Origin: Eublepharis macularius
Taxonomy: Eukaryota; Chordata; Lepidosauria; Squamata; Eublepharidae
DNA: 64,000 nt
Assembly (NCBI RefSeq): GCF_028583425.1
Contig: NC_072805.1
Span: forward strand, 13,588,001 to 13,652,000
Direction of reading: 5' to 3'
Shown: positions 45,165-56,923 of the stretch, piece by piece
Layout: each line of letters opens with the position of its first letter
Numbering within the stretch: position 1 is the first letter of the stretch
The notes under the pieces: generated by a model
What the model was told of the DNA's origin: nothing
Database searches by the model: none
Seen by the model: only the letters and a program-made list of their open reading frames with translations
Translations under genes and position numbers: made by a program

Positions 45165-45365
45165 AAACCACAGCCAACACAAGGCAACTCTTCAAGGCAA
45201 GGGACATTCCGAGGTGGTTTGCCATCACCTGACTCTGCATAAAGACTCTGGACTTCCTTGGGACTTCCCATGCAAGTACTAACCAGGGCTGACCATGCTT
45301 AGCTTCTAAGATCTGATGAGATCAGTCCTTCCAGGGCCATCCAGGTCAGGGTACAGCTCAGTGAA
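45165..45365 (-). repeat. 5S-rRNA-derived SINE, minus strand
   Basis: Minus-strand copy with the 5S-like head (complement of AACCAGGGCTGACCATGCTTAG and ATCTGATGAGATCAG) lying next to a plus-strand copy. Confidence 0.7.
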
Positions 45366-45404
45366 ATAAAACAGTGTAATTATACACCCAATATACAATG
45401 CCTT

Positions 45405-45600
45405 GACCTGGGTAGCCCAGGAGATTCTGATCTCATTAGATCTCAGAAGCTAAGCAAGGTTGGCCTTGGTTAGTAAATTGGATGGGAGACTTCCAATGAA
45501 GACCAGGGTTGCAGAGGCAGGCACTGTTAGTCTCTTGCCATGAAAACTCCACTGGGATCACCATAAGTCAACAATGACTTGAGGGCAAGATTTCATTTTT
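45405..45600 (+). repeat. 5S-rRNA-derived SINE, plus strand
   Basis: Head GATCTCATTAGATCTCAG, AAGCTAAGCAAGG, GGCCTTGGTTAGTAAATTGG and ATGGGAGAC follows the 5S rRNA internal control region closely. Tail as in the other copies. Confidence 0.85.
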
Positions 45601-45998
45601 TTCATACAATACAATATGGACATTAAAACTGCAACTCCATTCCCTTTTTAAAAATGGCCTCCTGGACTTTTTTAAAAAGACCTTCTACAGAACCGTGTAA
45701 GCATGGGAGCCTCGCTGACTTCATCAAGGCAGGCCGTTCCGCTCAGCAAGAGCCACAACCGAGAAAGTGCTGGTAAGGGAAGCTGTTGATGGCAGCCCTT
45801 TACAGGGTGAGGCCTTCAGAGGGCTTTGCTCTGATCAGCGCAGCAGAGGTGCACCTCATTTTGACTTTTTTCTGTTTCTTGCCCAGAAAAATCTCTGTCC
45901 TCGTATAAAACTGGGAAATAAAAGAAGCGAATACACTGCTGTTGTTTTTCCTGGCTGTTTAGGTTCATGGGACACACTGCCCAGCCCTCCAGATGCAC

Positions 45999-46710
45999 GT
46001 GTAGGGTTGCCAGTAACAGCTTGGAAATTCCTGGAGATTTGGGGGCAGTGGCTGCGGAGGTCTGAGCCTAGGAAGAGGAAGGAGCTCAGCAGAGATAAGA
46101 TACCAGAGAATCTGCCTTCCAAAAATGTTGTCATGTATGCCAGCATACCTGTCATAATTGTATTCTGCATTTTGTACTGGTCATTGCTGTTTGCCAGAGT
46201 TATATACTGTATTCTGTGTAGATCCTCTGAGAGTGTTTTAACTGCCAATATTAATTGCAGGAGAGCCAGTGGGCCTCTCCATTATCTGTTGAAAATATGT
46301 ACTTTCGTTTCTACAAGCAAGTGGCCTTGAAGGAGAGCTGCTAGCAGCACACGTATCTTTTCCCAGAGACTGGGATATTTTGCTTTGTACTCCATGTAGC
46401 CTAAACTAAACTGTTCCCATGCAACCTCTTGGGGGTTTCTCACCAGAATGTCAATGGACCCCAGAGGCGGGAAGTTTCTCTATATTTAGGTATATGCCTT
46501 TGTTTGAATTGTCACATGCCAATTACTACCTTTGGGTGAACACCTGTACTGTATGGATCTCAATAAAGTTGCTTCAGCTGGAACACCTGACTGTTAACTG
46601 TGGAGGGCTTGAGGGACCCAATTGCCAGGGACTGACAACTGTCATTCCCTGCTCTGTAATCTGGAGAGCAGTTATAATTCCAAGGAAACCTGGAGGTTGG
46701 TAACCCTATC
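45999..46710 (+). repeat. Family F element interrupted by a possible solo LTR
   Basis: The left part (TAGGGTTGCCAGTAACAGC..., to about 46124) and right part (TAATCTGGAGAGCAG... to GGTTGGTAACCCTA, about 46655-46710) belong to the same MITE family. The roughly 510 bp between them has TGT...ACA ends, a TATATTTAGG word and an AATAAAG signal near 46562, as expected of a solo LTR. Its exact ends and target duplication are uncertain. Confidence 0.5.
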
Positions 46711-46778
46711 CTTGGCCAATGGGGTTGAGAAAATGGGAAGAAAAATGTGATGGCTGAGCAGAGAGGGGAGCCTGGGAC

Positions 46779-47165
46779 CAGGGCCAGCGTGCCCATTGAG
46801 GCCAGGTAGGCAGTGGCCTCAGGGCGCGAGGGCACTGGAGTGGCGCTGGAGGGGGTGTCGGGGGCAGAGGTGTGCGCTGCGGAGCTGGCATGGCTGCACG
46901 CCGCTGCCAGCCAGCCCCATGCCACTGCCGCTGCCACACACCCCCAGCCGGGCACAGCAGCCACAAGCCGCTGCCAGGGCAGCATGCGGAGCACGAAGCA
47001 GCATCCACCCGCCACCCCAGCCATCTGCTGGCCAATGCCTCCGGTTTGCGCTGCGTGATGATGTCATCACATGATGTCATCATGCAGTACGTGGTGCGTG
47101 CGTACAGTGCACGTGCGCATGGGGGGGGTGCCCGCAGGCGCCAGAAACCCTGGCGCTGGCAGTGC
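46779..47165. repeat. GC-rich repeat, family E copy 3
   Basis: Same ends and order as the copies at 37636, 40487 and 61621. Confidence 0.75.
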
Positions 47166-47387
47166 CTGGGAGATAAAAGCAACTCAGCTATGCAAGTGAT
47201 GGACAGTTGGTTCCTCCATACTAGCCAGTTTAGTTTCAGGACAATGAAATGATGAGTCAACTGAGCTACTCTTGAACGAGGCAGGGAAGTTAGGAAACAG
47301 AAGTGCCTGAGGAGCCATTTACCAAAGAAAGAGGAAGGAAGAGGCCAGCAAAGAAGGAGCACAGGGCCTTTCTGTGGTTAGCCAACA

Positions 47388-47875
47388 CTGGTGTGGGGAA
47401 ATTCCTGGAGATTTGTAGGTTGTGGTGCCTGAGGAAGGGGGTCTGAGGAGCAGAGAAAGGTCAGTGGGGATATGGTGACACTCTAGGACTTCTGTTTCAC
47501 TTAGGGCCAAACTACAAGTGACAAATGACACAGGTTGGACACTTGTCAGCTTCCTTCAAGTTTTGATGGGAAATGTAGGCAGCTTGGCCGAATATTGGAC
47601 AAGTGACAGTTGAAAAGTCCATTGGACAGCAGTCAGAGAGCCAAGCTGCAAGACCAGGATGCCTACATTTCCCATCAAAACTTGAGGGAAGCTGACTAGT
47701 GTCCAACCTGTGTCAGGCGTCACTTGTAGCTTGGCCCTTAGAATCTATGGAATACCACAGAGTCCATCCGCTAAAGCTCCCATTTCCTCTAGAAGAACTG
47801 ATCTCTATAGTCTGGAGATCAGTTATAATTCCAGGAGAACTCCATACTTGACTTTGAGATGGGTAACCCTAGCCA
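47388..47875. repeat. Family F-like element carrying a nested hairpin MITE
   Basis: Left arm GGGGAAATTCCTGGAGATTTG and right arm TCTGGAGATCAGTTATAATTCC flank the MITE at 47504-47737. Confidence 0.6.
47504..47737. mobile_element. Harbinger-like hairpin MITE, family D, full copy
   Basis: GGGCCAAACTACAAGTGACA to TCACTTGTAGCTTGGCCC with TTA on both sides, a 3-bp duplication. Inner arms carry TCAAGTTTTGATGGGAAATG and its complement. Confidence 0.8.
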
Positions 47876-48313
47876 CCAGAATGGAGGCAGGGAAATTTTC
47901 TTATACCTCTTCTCCACCTTGCCTCCCTGAACTGTATCTGCTGAGTTAGATCCTACAAGACTCTTCTATTAAGTATTTCTTCAACCGAGAAAGAAATCCT
48001 GCAAAGGGGAATGACTCTTTCTGACAGAGAAAGGCTTCCTCTGATAAAGAGATATCTTTCTTTGGCGAAGGAAGTCTTTGTCTGTTGGAAGAACACTGGG
48101 TGGAAGGAAATAATAGGATCCAGCAATTAGAGTGTGAAAAAGAATTACCTGCCTCTGAGGAGCTGCATTGATTTTCTGCCTGTTCTGAGGATGGCTCATC
48201 TTAAAGGCAGCAAGGGGAGAACTGAAAGTAATCATTGCTACTGGAGTAGGTAATAAAAGGATGTACCTGGTGATTCTGTTGGAGTGCTTGCTCAACCTGT
48301 TGATCCTCCTAAC

Positions 48314-48748
48314 CAGGGGTCATTTCGTAGAAAAAGAGCTGGAGAAACTTATTAGCACAACTCATTAGCATATGCCACGCCCCTTGACATCGCTGGAAAT
48401 GTGTCATTAGCATAATTGATTTGCATATGCCACACCCCCTGACATCACCTATCCTGGCTGCTTTGGACCCAATCCTGGCCATTCAGGGCCGAAAGTGGGC
48501 CCAGAATGGCCAAAAGGGGCTGAAAAGGGCCGAAAAGGGGCCCAAAATGGTCAGGATCGGGCCACTGCTGAACAGGAGAGTGATCCACCACCCATCAGAG
48601 GCCCAATCTGGGCCATTTCAGCCCCAAGCCAGGATGAAATGAGCCCAAAATGGCCAAGAGTCAGGTGGGCAGAGCCACCTGACACGTGACCTCTTTGGGG
48701 AACTACTGGAACTGAATTCTTGCGCGTTTCCCCTCAAAATGAGCCCTG
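48314..48748. mobile_element. hAT-like MITE, family C copy 2
   Basis: CAGGGGTCATTTCGTAG to AAAATGAGCCCTG, with perfect 8-bp duplication CTCCTAAC (48306-48313 and 48749-48756). Confidence 0.88.
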
Positions 48749-48844
48749 CTCCTAACCATTAAAATCCAAGTTGGCTCCTATCTGCAAATTCCATCCCGGG
48801 TTCTATTTCTTGGTCACACCTGACGCGATCCAATTGTGTGCAAG

Positions 48845-49060
48845 TAAAGTACTGCCAAGTTGCAGTCAACTTATGTTGACTCCATAGGGTTTTCAAGGCA
48901 AAAGATAAACAGAAGTGGTTCATCATTGCTTGCTTCTGCATAGCAATCCTGGAGTTCCTTGATGGTCTCCTATCCAAGTTCCAAGAAGGGCCAACCCTGC
49001 TTAGCTTTGGAGATCTGATGATATCAGGCTAGCCTGGGCCATCCAGGTCAGAGTGACAGA
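48845..49060 (-). repeat. 5S-rRNA-derived SINE, minus strand
   Basis: Complement of GATGGGAGACC-type and AGAAGCTAAGCAGGG-type words near 48960-49010, with the TTTCAAGGCAA tail region to the left. Confidence 0.7.
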
Positions 49061-49121
49061 GTTGGGGGACTGGATTTTTGGTCTACACACTCCGTACGGA
49101 ATGTCCATACACATTATATGA

Positions 49122-49356
49122 GAGCGGAACTACAAGTGACAAAAGGCACAGGTTGGACACTTGTCAGCTTCCCTCAAGTTGTGATGGGAAATGTAGGCGT
49201 CCTGGTCTTGCAGCTTGGCTCTCCGACTGCTGCCCAATGGACTTTTCAACTGTCACTTGTCCAACATTCTGCCAAGCTGCCTACATTTCCCGCCAAAACT
49301 TGAGGGAAGCTGACAAGTGTCCAACCTGTGCCTTTTGTCACTTGTAGTTCTGCTCT
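49122..49356. mobile_element. Hairpin MITE, family D copy 2
   Basis: GAGCGGAACTACAAGTGACA and its near complement at the other end. The interior matches 47504-47737. Confidence 0.75.
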
Positions 49357-49769
49357 AAGACAGCCATACTTGGGTCTCATAATATTTTTTTTAACATTTG
49401 AAAAAAGAGCCACAAGGGGACTTCAGCTTAGGTCAGGGGTGTAGTGGTGAGGCAGGGAAACATACCCCAAGCTGTCATGAGTGACAGGGACACTACACTG
49501 GTGCCCTAGGTACACTCTGTTATGAAAGAAAATACAACTATTTCTAATAATTTGGTGGTGTCTATGACGCTCTCTGTCCTTAGGTTGCATCCTTGAAACA
49601 CTCCTAGGGATTGCCATCAGAGGGTTGGCAAATGTAATATGTGAATGAGGAAACACACAGATTTTCCATGCGTGTACTGCTTCTGTACACACAGACAAGA
49701 AACTGTAGCTGTAGATACATGGGAAATCGGTACATCACCCTGTTCTCATGAAATCGCAGCTGTGCGTGT

Positions 49770-50095
49770 TCGCAGGGCCTGTAAAATGGAGATGTTCCAC
49801 CAGGCCTTTGGTTGAGGACCTGCGGGTGTTCCCTCTTATCCTATCTACGATCGCTACCTCTCCTATGACTGCCCTTGGCTATACGTTTTACCCACAGCTA
49901 TGACCTATGCAGGTCTTTTATTAGTATCCAAAGTAGTCTATATATAATGGCGCCAGAGTATTTTAATATAAGTTTTAAAATCTGCTTTTAAAGTTGACTA
50001 TTAAATTATTGTGTTTTAATTATGATGTGAGCTGCTCTGAGCCCATTCGTGGGGAGGGCGGGATATAAGTCAAATAAAATAAATAAATAAACAAT
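49770..50095 (+). mobile_element. L2-type LINE 3' end
   Basis: Last L2 codons (RACKMEMFHQAFG then stop), then 3' UTR ending GAGCTGCTCTGAGCCC...GGGAGGGCGGGATATAAG and an AAATAAAT tail. Confidence 0.8.
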
Positions 50096-50334
50096 AAATA
50101 ATATTGTGAATGTATTTATCAACTTCATTTATATGCCACCTTTCTCCATAATGGCAACGCAAAGTGACTTTCATCATTCTTTTCTCCTTCCTTTTATCCT
50201 TTTATTCTCTCCTTCCTTTTATCCTCACAACCATCTAATAAGGTAGATTAAACTGAGAGCCTGTGATTGGACCAAGTTCGCTCAGCAAGCTTTCATTGCA
50301 GAGTGGGGATTAGATCCGAGTCTGACAGAATAAC

Positions 50335-50591
50335 CAGGGCTTTTTTTCAGCGGGAACGCAGTGGAATGGAGTTCCGGAACCTCTTGAAAATGGTCACATG
50401 GCTGGTGGCCCCGCCCCCTGATCTCCAGGCAGAGGGGAGCTGAGATTGCCCTCCACGCCACTCAGCAGCGCAGAGGGCAATCTCAACTCCCCTCTGTCTG
50501 GAGATCAGGGGGCGGGGCCACCAGCCATGTGACCATTTTCTCTGAGGGAAACCCACGGAGTTCCACCTCTTTTCCCAGAAAAAAAGCCTTG
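50335..50591. mobile_element. hAT-like MITE, family B copy 3
   Basis: CAGGGCTTTTTTTCAGCGGG to AAAAAAAGCCTTG, with perfect 8-bp duplication AGAATAAC. Confidence 0.87.
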
Positions 50592-50964
50592 AGAATAACC
50601 ACTACACCTCTACCACAGGTAATGTGCACTGCTTTCCCATTATGCTTGGTTGCGAGGTCTGTGTTTCCAGTTTTGGACAGATCCCTCAATGACCTTTTAT
50701 ATAATAGTGTTTTCTCCTCCACTTGACAACCAGTGAGATACCCAGGGGGTGGGGACACGGGGGCAGCCATCAGCAATAGCGTGATAGCACTTACAGGGAA
50801 AACCCAGAAATAACATCACACCTCTTTAGGAATCGGCAGAAACTCTACAGTCGCTCCTCTAGAAAGACATGAAATTGCTTCCAGAAGTGACATTGTGCCA
50901 TAGGCCAGACAGCCATTTTTTAATTTTATTTTTCTCCCACCACTGTTTGGAGCTGGGAGGTGAA

Positions 50965-51220
50965 GAGCGAGTTTGGTATAGTGGTTAAGAGTGTGGGAGT
51001 CTTATCTGGAGAGCCAGGTTTGATTCCCCACTCCTCCGTTTGGAGCCAGTTGGGTGACCTTGGGTTAGTCACAGCTCTCTCAGAGCTCTCTCAGCCCCAC
51101 CCACCTCACAGGATGTTTGTTGTGGGGATAATAATAACATACTTTGTAAACCGCTCTGAGTGGGTGTTAAATTGTCCTGAAGGGCGGTATATAAATCAAA
51201 TGCTGTTGTTGTTGTTAATC
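50965..51220 (+). repeat. MIR-like SINE, plus strand
   Basis: GTTTGGTATAGTGGTTAAGAG, GGTTTGATTCC, AGCCAGTTGGGTGACC, tail GAAGGGCGGTATATAAATC then TTGTTGTTG. Confidence 0.87.
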
Positions 51221-51539
51221 CCCATCCCCAAACAGGGCAATAACAACAACAACACAACAGAACAGCATTCTGGAAATGCATGGGGCTGATTCTTTGAAAA
51301 TCGGCCTGTTTGAGGTCTCTACGAAGCTCGGGAGAACTCCCGCAACCAGCGCAATAACAACAACCAGCACAATGACAACAACTCAAGAAGTGTCATTGTT
51401 GCAATCCACCTGGAGCACATCCATTGTGCACTCGCCCAGATTGCCTGCTGGTGGCAAGTGATCACCAGGCAGCTTGCCACCTCCAATTGCCAGTGACTGG
51501 CAGGCATGGGGGCAAACTGCCAGAAGTTTGCCTGCCACT

Positions 51540-51700
51540 AGTGGACACTTGGGAAGCCAAGGGGTAGAGCATGGAGAGGGTGGGGTTTGGGCTATAATGC
51601 CATAGACTCCTCCCTCTAAAGCAGCCATTTTCTCCTCTGTGATCGGGAGATCAGTTGTAATTCCGGATCTCCAGCCACTACCAGGAGGTTGGCAACCTTA
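51540..51700 (+). repeat. Family F MITE fragment
   Basis: GGGGTTTGGGCTATAATGCC and TCCAGCCACTACCAGGAGG with GTTGGCAACCTTA at the right end. The left end is degraded. Confidence 0.55.
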
Positions 51701-51806
51701 ATGCTTCCTCCAAACATATTGGTGATGTGCTCTTCTAGGTTCTTCTGGTGCATCGCTTGCTCCAGTGATGTGGAAGAAAATCTAGGATTTGATCTTTGCT
51801 TTGGTC

Positions 51807-52065
51807 CAGGGCTTTTTTTCAGCTGGAACGCGGTGGAACGGAGTTCCGGAACCTCTCGAAAACGGTCACATGACTGGTGGCCCCGTCCTCTGATCTCCAG
51901 ACAGAGGGGAGTTTAGACTGCCCTCCACACCGCTGAGCGGCGCGGAGGTCAATCTCAACTCCCCTCTGTCTGGAGAACAGGGGGCGGGGCCACCAACCAT
52001 GTGACCGTTTTCTCCGAGGGTATACACAAAGTTCCACCACCTCTTTTCCCAGAAAAAAAGCCCTG
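51807..52065. mobile_element. hAT-like MITE, family B copy 4
   Basis: CAGGGCTTTTTTTCAGCTGG to AAAAAAAGCCCTG, flanked by CTTTGGTC and TTTTGGTC (7 of 8). Confidence 0.85.
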
Positions 52066-52539
52066 TTTTGGTCAAGAGATGCTTTGTGGGCACCAGGGAA
52101 CCTTTGCGCAGATGGCCTATGGGGGAATCACTTCAGTCAGATAACACAAGAGTAATCATCCAGAAGCCTTCTAGAAGCCCAGGTTCAATGTTCAGAGTCA
52201 CCGGATTATTTTTCAACCTTTCTTCACAGTACCGTGCTGTTCATTTGGGTGTGTCAGAGGGTGTGACTCAAACCACCTCATAGAGATGCACAGGGGGCAT
52301 GGAAAACGAAAGCAAATCTATGGTGCAGAAAGCTTGCACACAACTGCACAAGCCCCCTTCGTCATCATTTGCAGGAAGGAGGAGCCGCACACTGAGAGAA
52401 GAGAAGTTGAAGGGGTTTCCTGAAACTCTGAAAGCAAACGATCACACAGCACGAAGGAGAAAACACACATCGGCCAGGTAGGTTTGCATCGGGCCTCACA
52501 GGAACCTGGCCACTGGAAACTCTCCAGGTGCCTCTTTAC

Positions 52540-52760
52540 AAGGGTAGGTTTGCCCACCTCCAGGTGGAACCTAGAGATATCCTGGAATTACAACTGATCT
52601 CCAGCTGACAGAGATCAGCCCCCCCTGGACAAAACAGCTGCTTTGGAGGAGAGGCTGTATGACATTTTAACTTGCTGAGCTCCAGCCCCTTCCAAACCCC
52701 ACTCTCCCAGGCCCTACCCCCCAAATCTCCAGGTTATTTCCTAACTAGGAGCTGGCAGAC
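52540..52760 (-). repeat. Family F MITE, minus orientation
   Basis: Read plus: GTAGGTTTGCCCACCTCCAGG to CCAAATCTCCAGGTTATTTCC. Termini diverged. Confidence 0.55.
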
Positions 52761-53639
52761 ATATTACAGGAACAGAGCAAGCTCTGCTTCCCCCATACCC
52801 CTGACACATTGATCTGGCTAGCGCCTCCTTTCCTATGGATTGTTATCTTTCCCCATCCTTCAAACACTCACTGGGCTTTAAAAAAGAGGAAGATGTGCAT
52901 GCCAAGAGAAGGCGGGAGGGGAGTTTGGAAGACCTCTTGGTCTCCCTGCTGTCACCCACTGGCCCACTAAGAGCCAGCAGGAAGAAGTTTTCTTTAAAAA
53001 TCAGTTTTGCCCGAGTCCTAAGTGTTGCATTGACATCACACTGTTGACATGACATCACTTTCTGGTATTCATTGGAAGGTTGCCAGGTCTCTATACCCTC
53101 CCAGCGGGAGAGGGGTATTCAGCACTCACCTATAGATAACACCTTGCCCTCTGCTCCCAGCACTGATGAGATTACATCACTTGCAGGAAGCGACATCATA
53201 ACACCGGCTTGCTCCCGCACTTTACGTGGGGCCAATTCAGTCTGCTGGAGGCCAAAATTGGCCCCTGCAAAGCATGGGAGCATGCCCATCCCCAGGCATG
53301 ATGACATCACATGAGGAAGTGACATCGCCATGCCCATCGGGAGCGCTCCTGCTGCGCTCTGGCCTGGGAGGTTCTTTGCCTCCTGGGCCTGTTCCCTGTG
53401 CCTTTCCCTCCACCAGCCAGGTAAGTAGTGGCGAGGGGCAGATGCTGAGAGCAGGGGATTCCCTGCCCTCACCACAGGACTAAACAATACCAAAACGAGA
53501 GAGGCACGGAGCAACCAACCAAAAAGCTATGTGTAACCGTGCCCGACTAACTATGCCCTCACCACAGGACTGGCAGACCTAATTGGAAGCAACATTCCAC
53601 TATCCGTGTGATGTCATTCCCCCCCATGGTCCCCACCCA

Positions 53640-53830
53640 CTTGTTGCCAACCAAAGGGGGTTGGAAAATTCCTGGAATTTTGAGATGGAGCATGGGAAGA
53701 AGGAGATTGGGGAGGGGAGAGGTATAATGCCATAGAGTCCACCTTTTAAAGCAGCTATTTTGTCTGATATGATCTGGAGATCATTTGTTATTCCAGGAAA
53801 TCTCCAGGCCCTACTTGGATGTCGGCCATC
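53640..53830 (+). repeat. Family F MITE, diverged
   Basis: Begins near GTTGCCAACCAAAGGGGG; contains GTATAATGCCATAGAGTCC and ATTCCAGGAAATCTCCAGGC. Ends are degraded. Confidence 0.5.
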
Positions 53831-56110
53831 CTGAATAGACCTAATCCTTGCTGGTGGGGGGCAGTCTTTCCACAGACTGAGGGCCAGCTGGGATTCTGCA
53901 CAGATCCTGTTCAGTGGTGGACCCTCGTAAAGCTCGAGATCCGCAGTAGTTGCCTACAGATGCCAATCCCTGATTTATGGTGGTTGAACGTCCTTTCCTT
54001 CAGATGACAGCCCTCTTGATCGAGGCTTGACTCTGAAATATCCATGTTCTGCTTCCGTCCAGTAAAACTGGTTGCAATGAGGTTTTGGTTTTGCTGACAA
54101 AGGTTTTCGTAAAGGCTTGAGTGAAGAGCTCAGCATTTCTATTTCAGTGATAGTAAAGATTGTGTCTGTTTGCATCTAGGCATCTAAATTGGCATATGCT
54201 AATTTTGTGCAAATTTTCCCTTCTTGTTTGCTCCCCCAGGTGGGGAGAGGTGGAATGTCAGACTCAGACCTGTCTAGTTGGTTAGCTAGACATCCCTGAA
54301 AAGCTGTTACTGCAAAAAGGACAAAACGCTTATCCCCTTTGTGAAATGCACTTTGGAAGTTTGCTCATCTGGCCCCACATTTATTGATTTCTGTGGTTAT
54401 TGAGCTATTTATATCCTGGTTTTCTCCCAATGGGGACCGAAGCAGCTTATAACGTCATTCTCTTCTCCATTTTTATCCTCACTACAACCTTGCAAGATAG
54501 CTTAGGCTGAGATTATGTGACTGGTCTGAGGTCACATACTCTCACGGTCTTTTGAGGCAGCAGGAAAAATTGTCAGAGAGACAGAGCAATGGAGAAAAGC
54601 CCTATGACCCTGCTTTTGTTATGCCAGCAGTACTTTGCTCTGCTTTTAGTCAAGTAATATGCAATAGAAGCTCTTATGTGTCTGTTTATGCAATAGAAGT
54701 TCTTATGTAGGAGGTCCTCATTTCTCTGCCAAGTCTTGAACACTTGACAGTTAAATACTGAATATTTTTTTTAAATTTGTATTTACTTTATTTATAGCCT
54801 ACCTTTCTCCCCAATGGGGACTAAAGGTGTGACTTACATAATTCTCCTCTCCTTCGTTTTATCTCCATAACAACCCTGTGAGGTAGGTGAGGCTGAGAAC
54901 GTGTGACAGGCCCAAGGTCACCCAGCAAGCTTCCATGGCAGAGTGGGGAGCTGAACTTGGTTCTTCCAGATCTTAGACCAACACTCTAACCACTACACCA
55001 CACTGGCTGTCCCCAAGCTAATAGTAGCCCTGTTCACATTACAGTAAATGTGCATACATTCTGCCTATATGTGCGTACCTCTGTTTGTAAGAAAGAGCCA
55101 GTGCTTGTTCACTTTGCAAACGAAACTGGAGGCCAGTACCTGGATAAATGTGGAGTCTGTATGACCCGTTCACCTGTACATGTATTGACTGTTACCTGAG
55201 AATTATTCAACATATATAATTCAGCATTGCCAGAGAGATCATGTTAATTACTTACGCTTTAACTCAGAAAGGTTTCATCTATGTGTTCAAGCTTTAGGCT
55301 AGTTTTCAACTGTATTGAAAACTAGTTTCAATACTGTATTCAACTAGTTTTCAATTGTATCTGTTTTCACTGAAAGCCCTAACTGCTGATTTTATTGTAT
55401 TTTGCTCTGTGAATGTCCTAACTATTGATTATATTGAATTCACTTGCAGTATGTAATCTGCCTTGGGTCTCAGTGAGAAAGGCAAACTATAAATAAATAA
55501 CAACAATAATAATAAAAGAACAATCAAATGTACACAGGCCATAGATTGCACATGTGTACACTGTAGGATTACTGGTATAGTAGGGTTGTCAGTAGGAGAC
55601 CAGGTAGGGCGGGTACATGGGGAGGCATAAGCAACAGTGTGATGTTACTTCCAGGAAAACCCAGAAGTGGCATCACAACTCTCTAGGAATCACCAGAAAC
55701 TCTATGGCAAAATCATAAGGTGAAACCCTGAGATCCTGGTGAGTCACTGCCAGTCAGAGTAAACAATAATGACCTTGCTAGATCAATGGTCTGACTCAAG
55801 GCAAGGGAGCTTCATGTATATTTTATTTATTTTATTCCGTTTATACCCCACCCTTCCCACAAGCGGGCTCAGGGTGGCTTACAACAAGAATGTACAATTA
55901 AAAATATCATAACAGCATAAAAACCAGTTTAACAACTGCACTGTTAAAGTGTTAGTTTGCACTTAGGATTCCGCTAAAACCAGTCTGAAAGAACGTTGTG
56001 AACTGTAATTTATGAGGATGATGAAAGTTCTCTCATATAGGTCACATACCTTTCATGGAACTACAGTTCCCACTGTTTCTTGGTTGGCTGTTTAAATTTT
56101 TAGTATAGAC
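53831..56110. other. Intergenic, old SINE and LINE fragments
   Basis: Minus-strand MIR-like SINE pieces lie at about 54390-54550 and 54775-55015, and an L2 tail (minus) at about 55815-55950 (GCGGGCTCAGGGTGG). No gene is recognised. A noncoding first exon of MLKL may lie somewhere upstream of 56924 but cannot be placed. Confidence 0.45.
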
Positions 56111-56225
56111 AAGTATACCAGTGTGGTGTAGTAACTGAAGTGCCAAAGTAGGACCTGAAAGACCTGGGTTCAAATCCCGGCTCTGTCATGAAACCAAATG
56201 GGTGACCTTGAGCCAATCACACTCT

Positions 56226-56500
56226 CTCAGCTCAACTTGCCAGTTTGGTGCAGTAGCTAAGAGCAGCAGGACTCTAATCTGGAGAACCGGGTTTGATTCC
56301 CCGCTCCTCCGCTTGAAGCCAGCTGGGTGACCTTGGGCTAGTCACAGCTCTTTGGAGCTCTCTCAGCCCCACCCACCTCACAGGCTGATTGTTGTGGGGA
56401 TAATAATGGCATACTTTGTGAACTGCTCTGAGTGGGCGTTAAGTTGTCCTGAAGGGCAGTATACAAACTGAATGTTGTTGTTGCTGCTGCTGCTGCTGCT
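56226..56500 (+). repeat. MIR-like SINE, nested in an older SINE
   Basis: Starts AACTTGCCAGTTTGGTGCAG, has GGTTTGATTCC and GAAGGGCAGTATACAAAC, then TGCTGC repeats. It interrupts an older tRNA-like SINE (about 56110-56225, with GGTTCAAATCCCG, continuing at about 56515). Confidence 0.8.
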
Positions 56501-56629
56501 GCCACTGTTACTGCTGCTTCATGTGGTTGTTGTGAGGATAAAATGGAGAAGGAAGAACTGTGTGATTTGTCCTAAGTTCCTTGGAGGGCAGGCTGGCTAA
56601 AAGTTTAGTTGACGAACAGAGCTAATATG

Positions 56630-56804
56630 TATTGTCGAAGGCTTTCACGGCCGGAGAACGATGGTTGTTGTGGGTTTTCCGGGCTGTATTGCCGTGGTCT
56701 TGGCATTGTAGTTCCTGACGTTTCGCCAGCAGCTGCTGGCGAAACGTCAGGAACTACAATGCCAAGACCACGGCAATACAGCCCGGAAAACCCACAACAA
56801 CCAT
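56630..56804. mobile_element. Palindromic insertion with 12-bp target duplication, probably Penelope-like
   Basis: A 31-bp unique lead is followed by a perfect inverted repeat: 72-bp arms with no spacer (56661-56732 and 56733-56804). A perfect 12-bp duplication, AGAGCTAATATG, flanks it (56618-56629 and 56805-56816). The arm, with TTCCGGGCTGTATTGCCG and CCTGACGTTTCGCCAG, resembles the terminal region of Penelope-like elements abundant in lizards. The family call rests on memory; the palindrome and duplication are directly visible. Confidence 0.7.
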
Positions 56805-56923
56805 AGAGCTAATATGCTCATTGGAGAACCTCTGCAGGCCTAGTGTGCAGATCCTGAGACCCCCTTCACAATCTTCTCCAGATGTTTCCTGTTTTGCTCA
56901 CAATGCCTTTCTCTCCCTTACAG

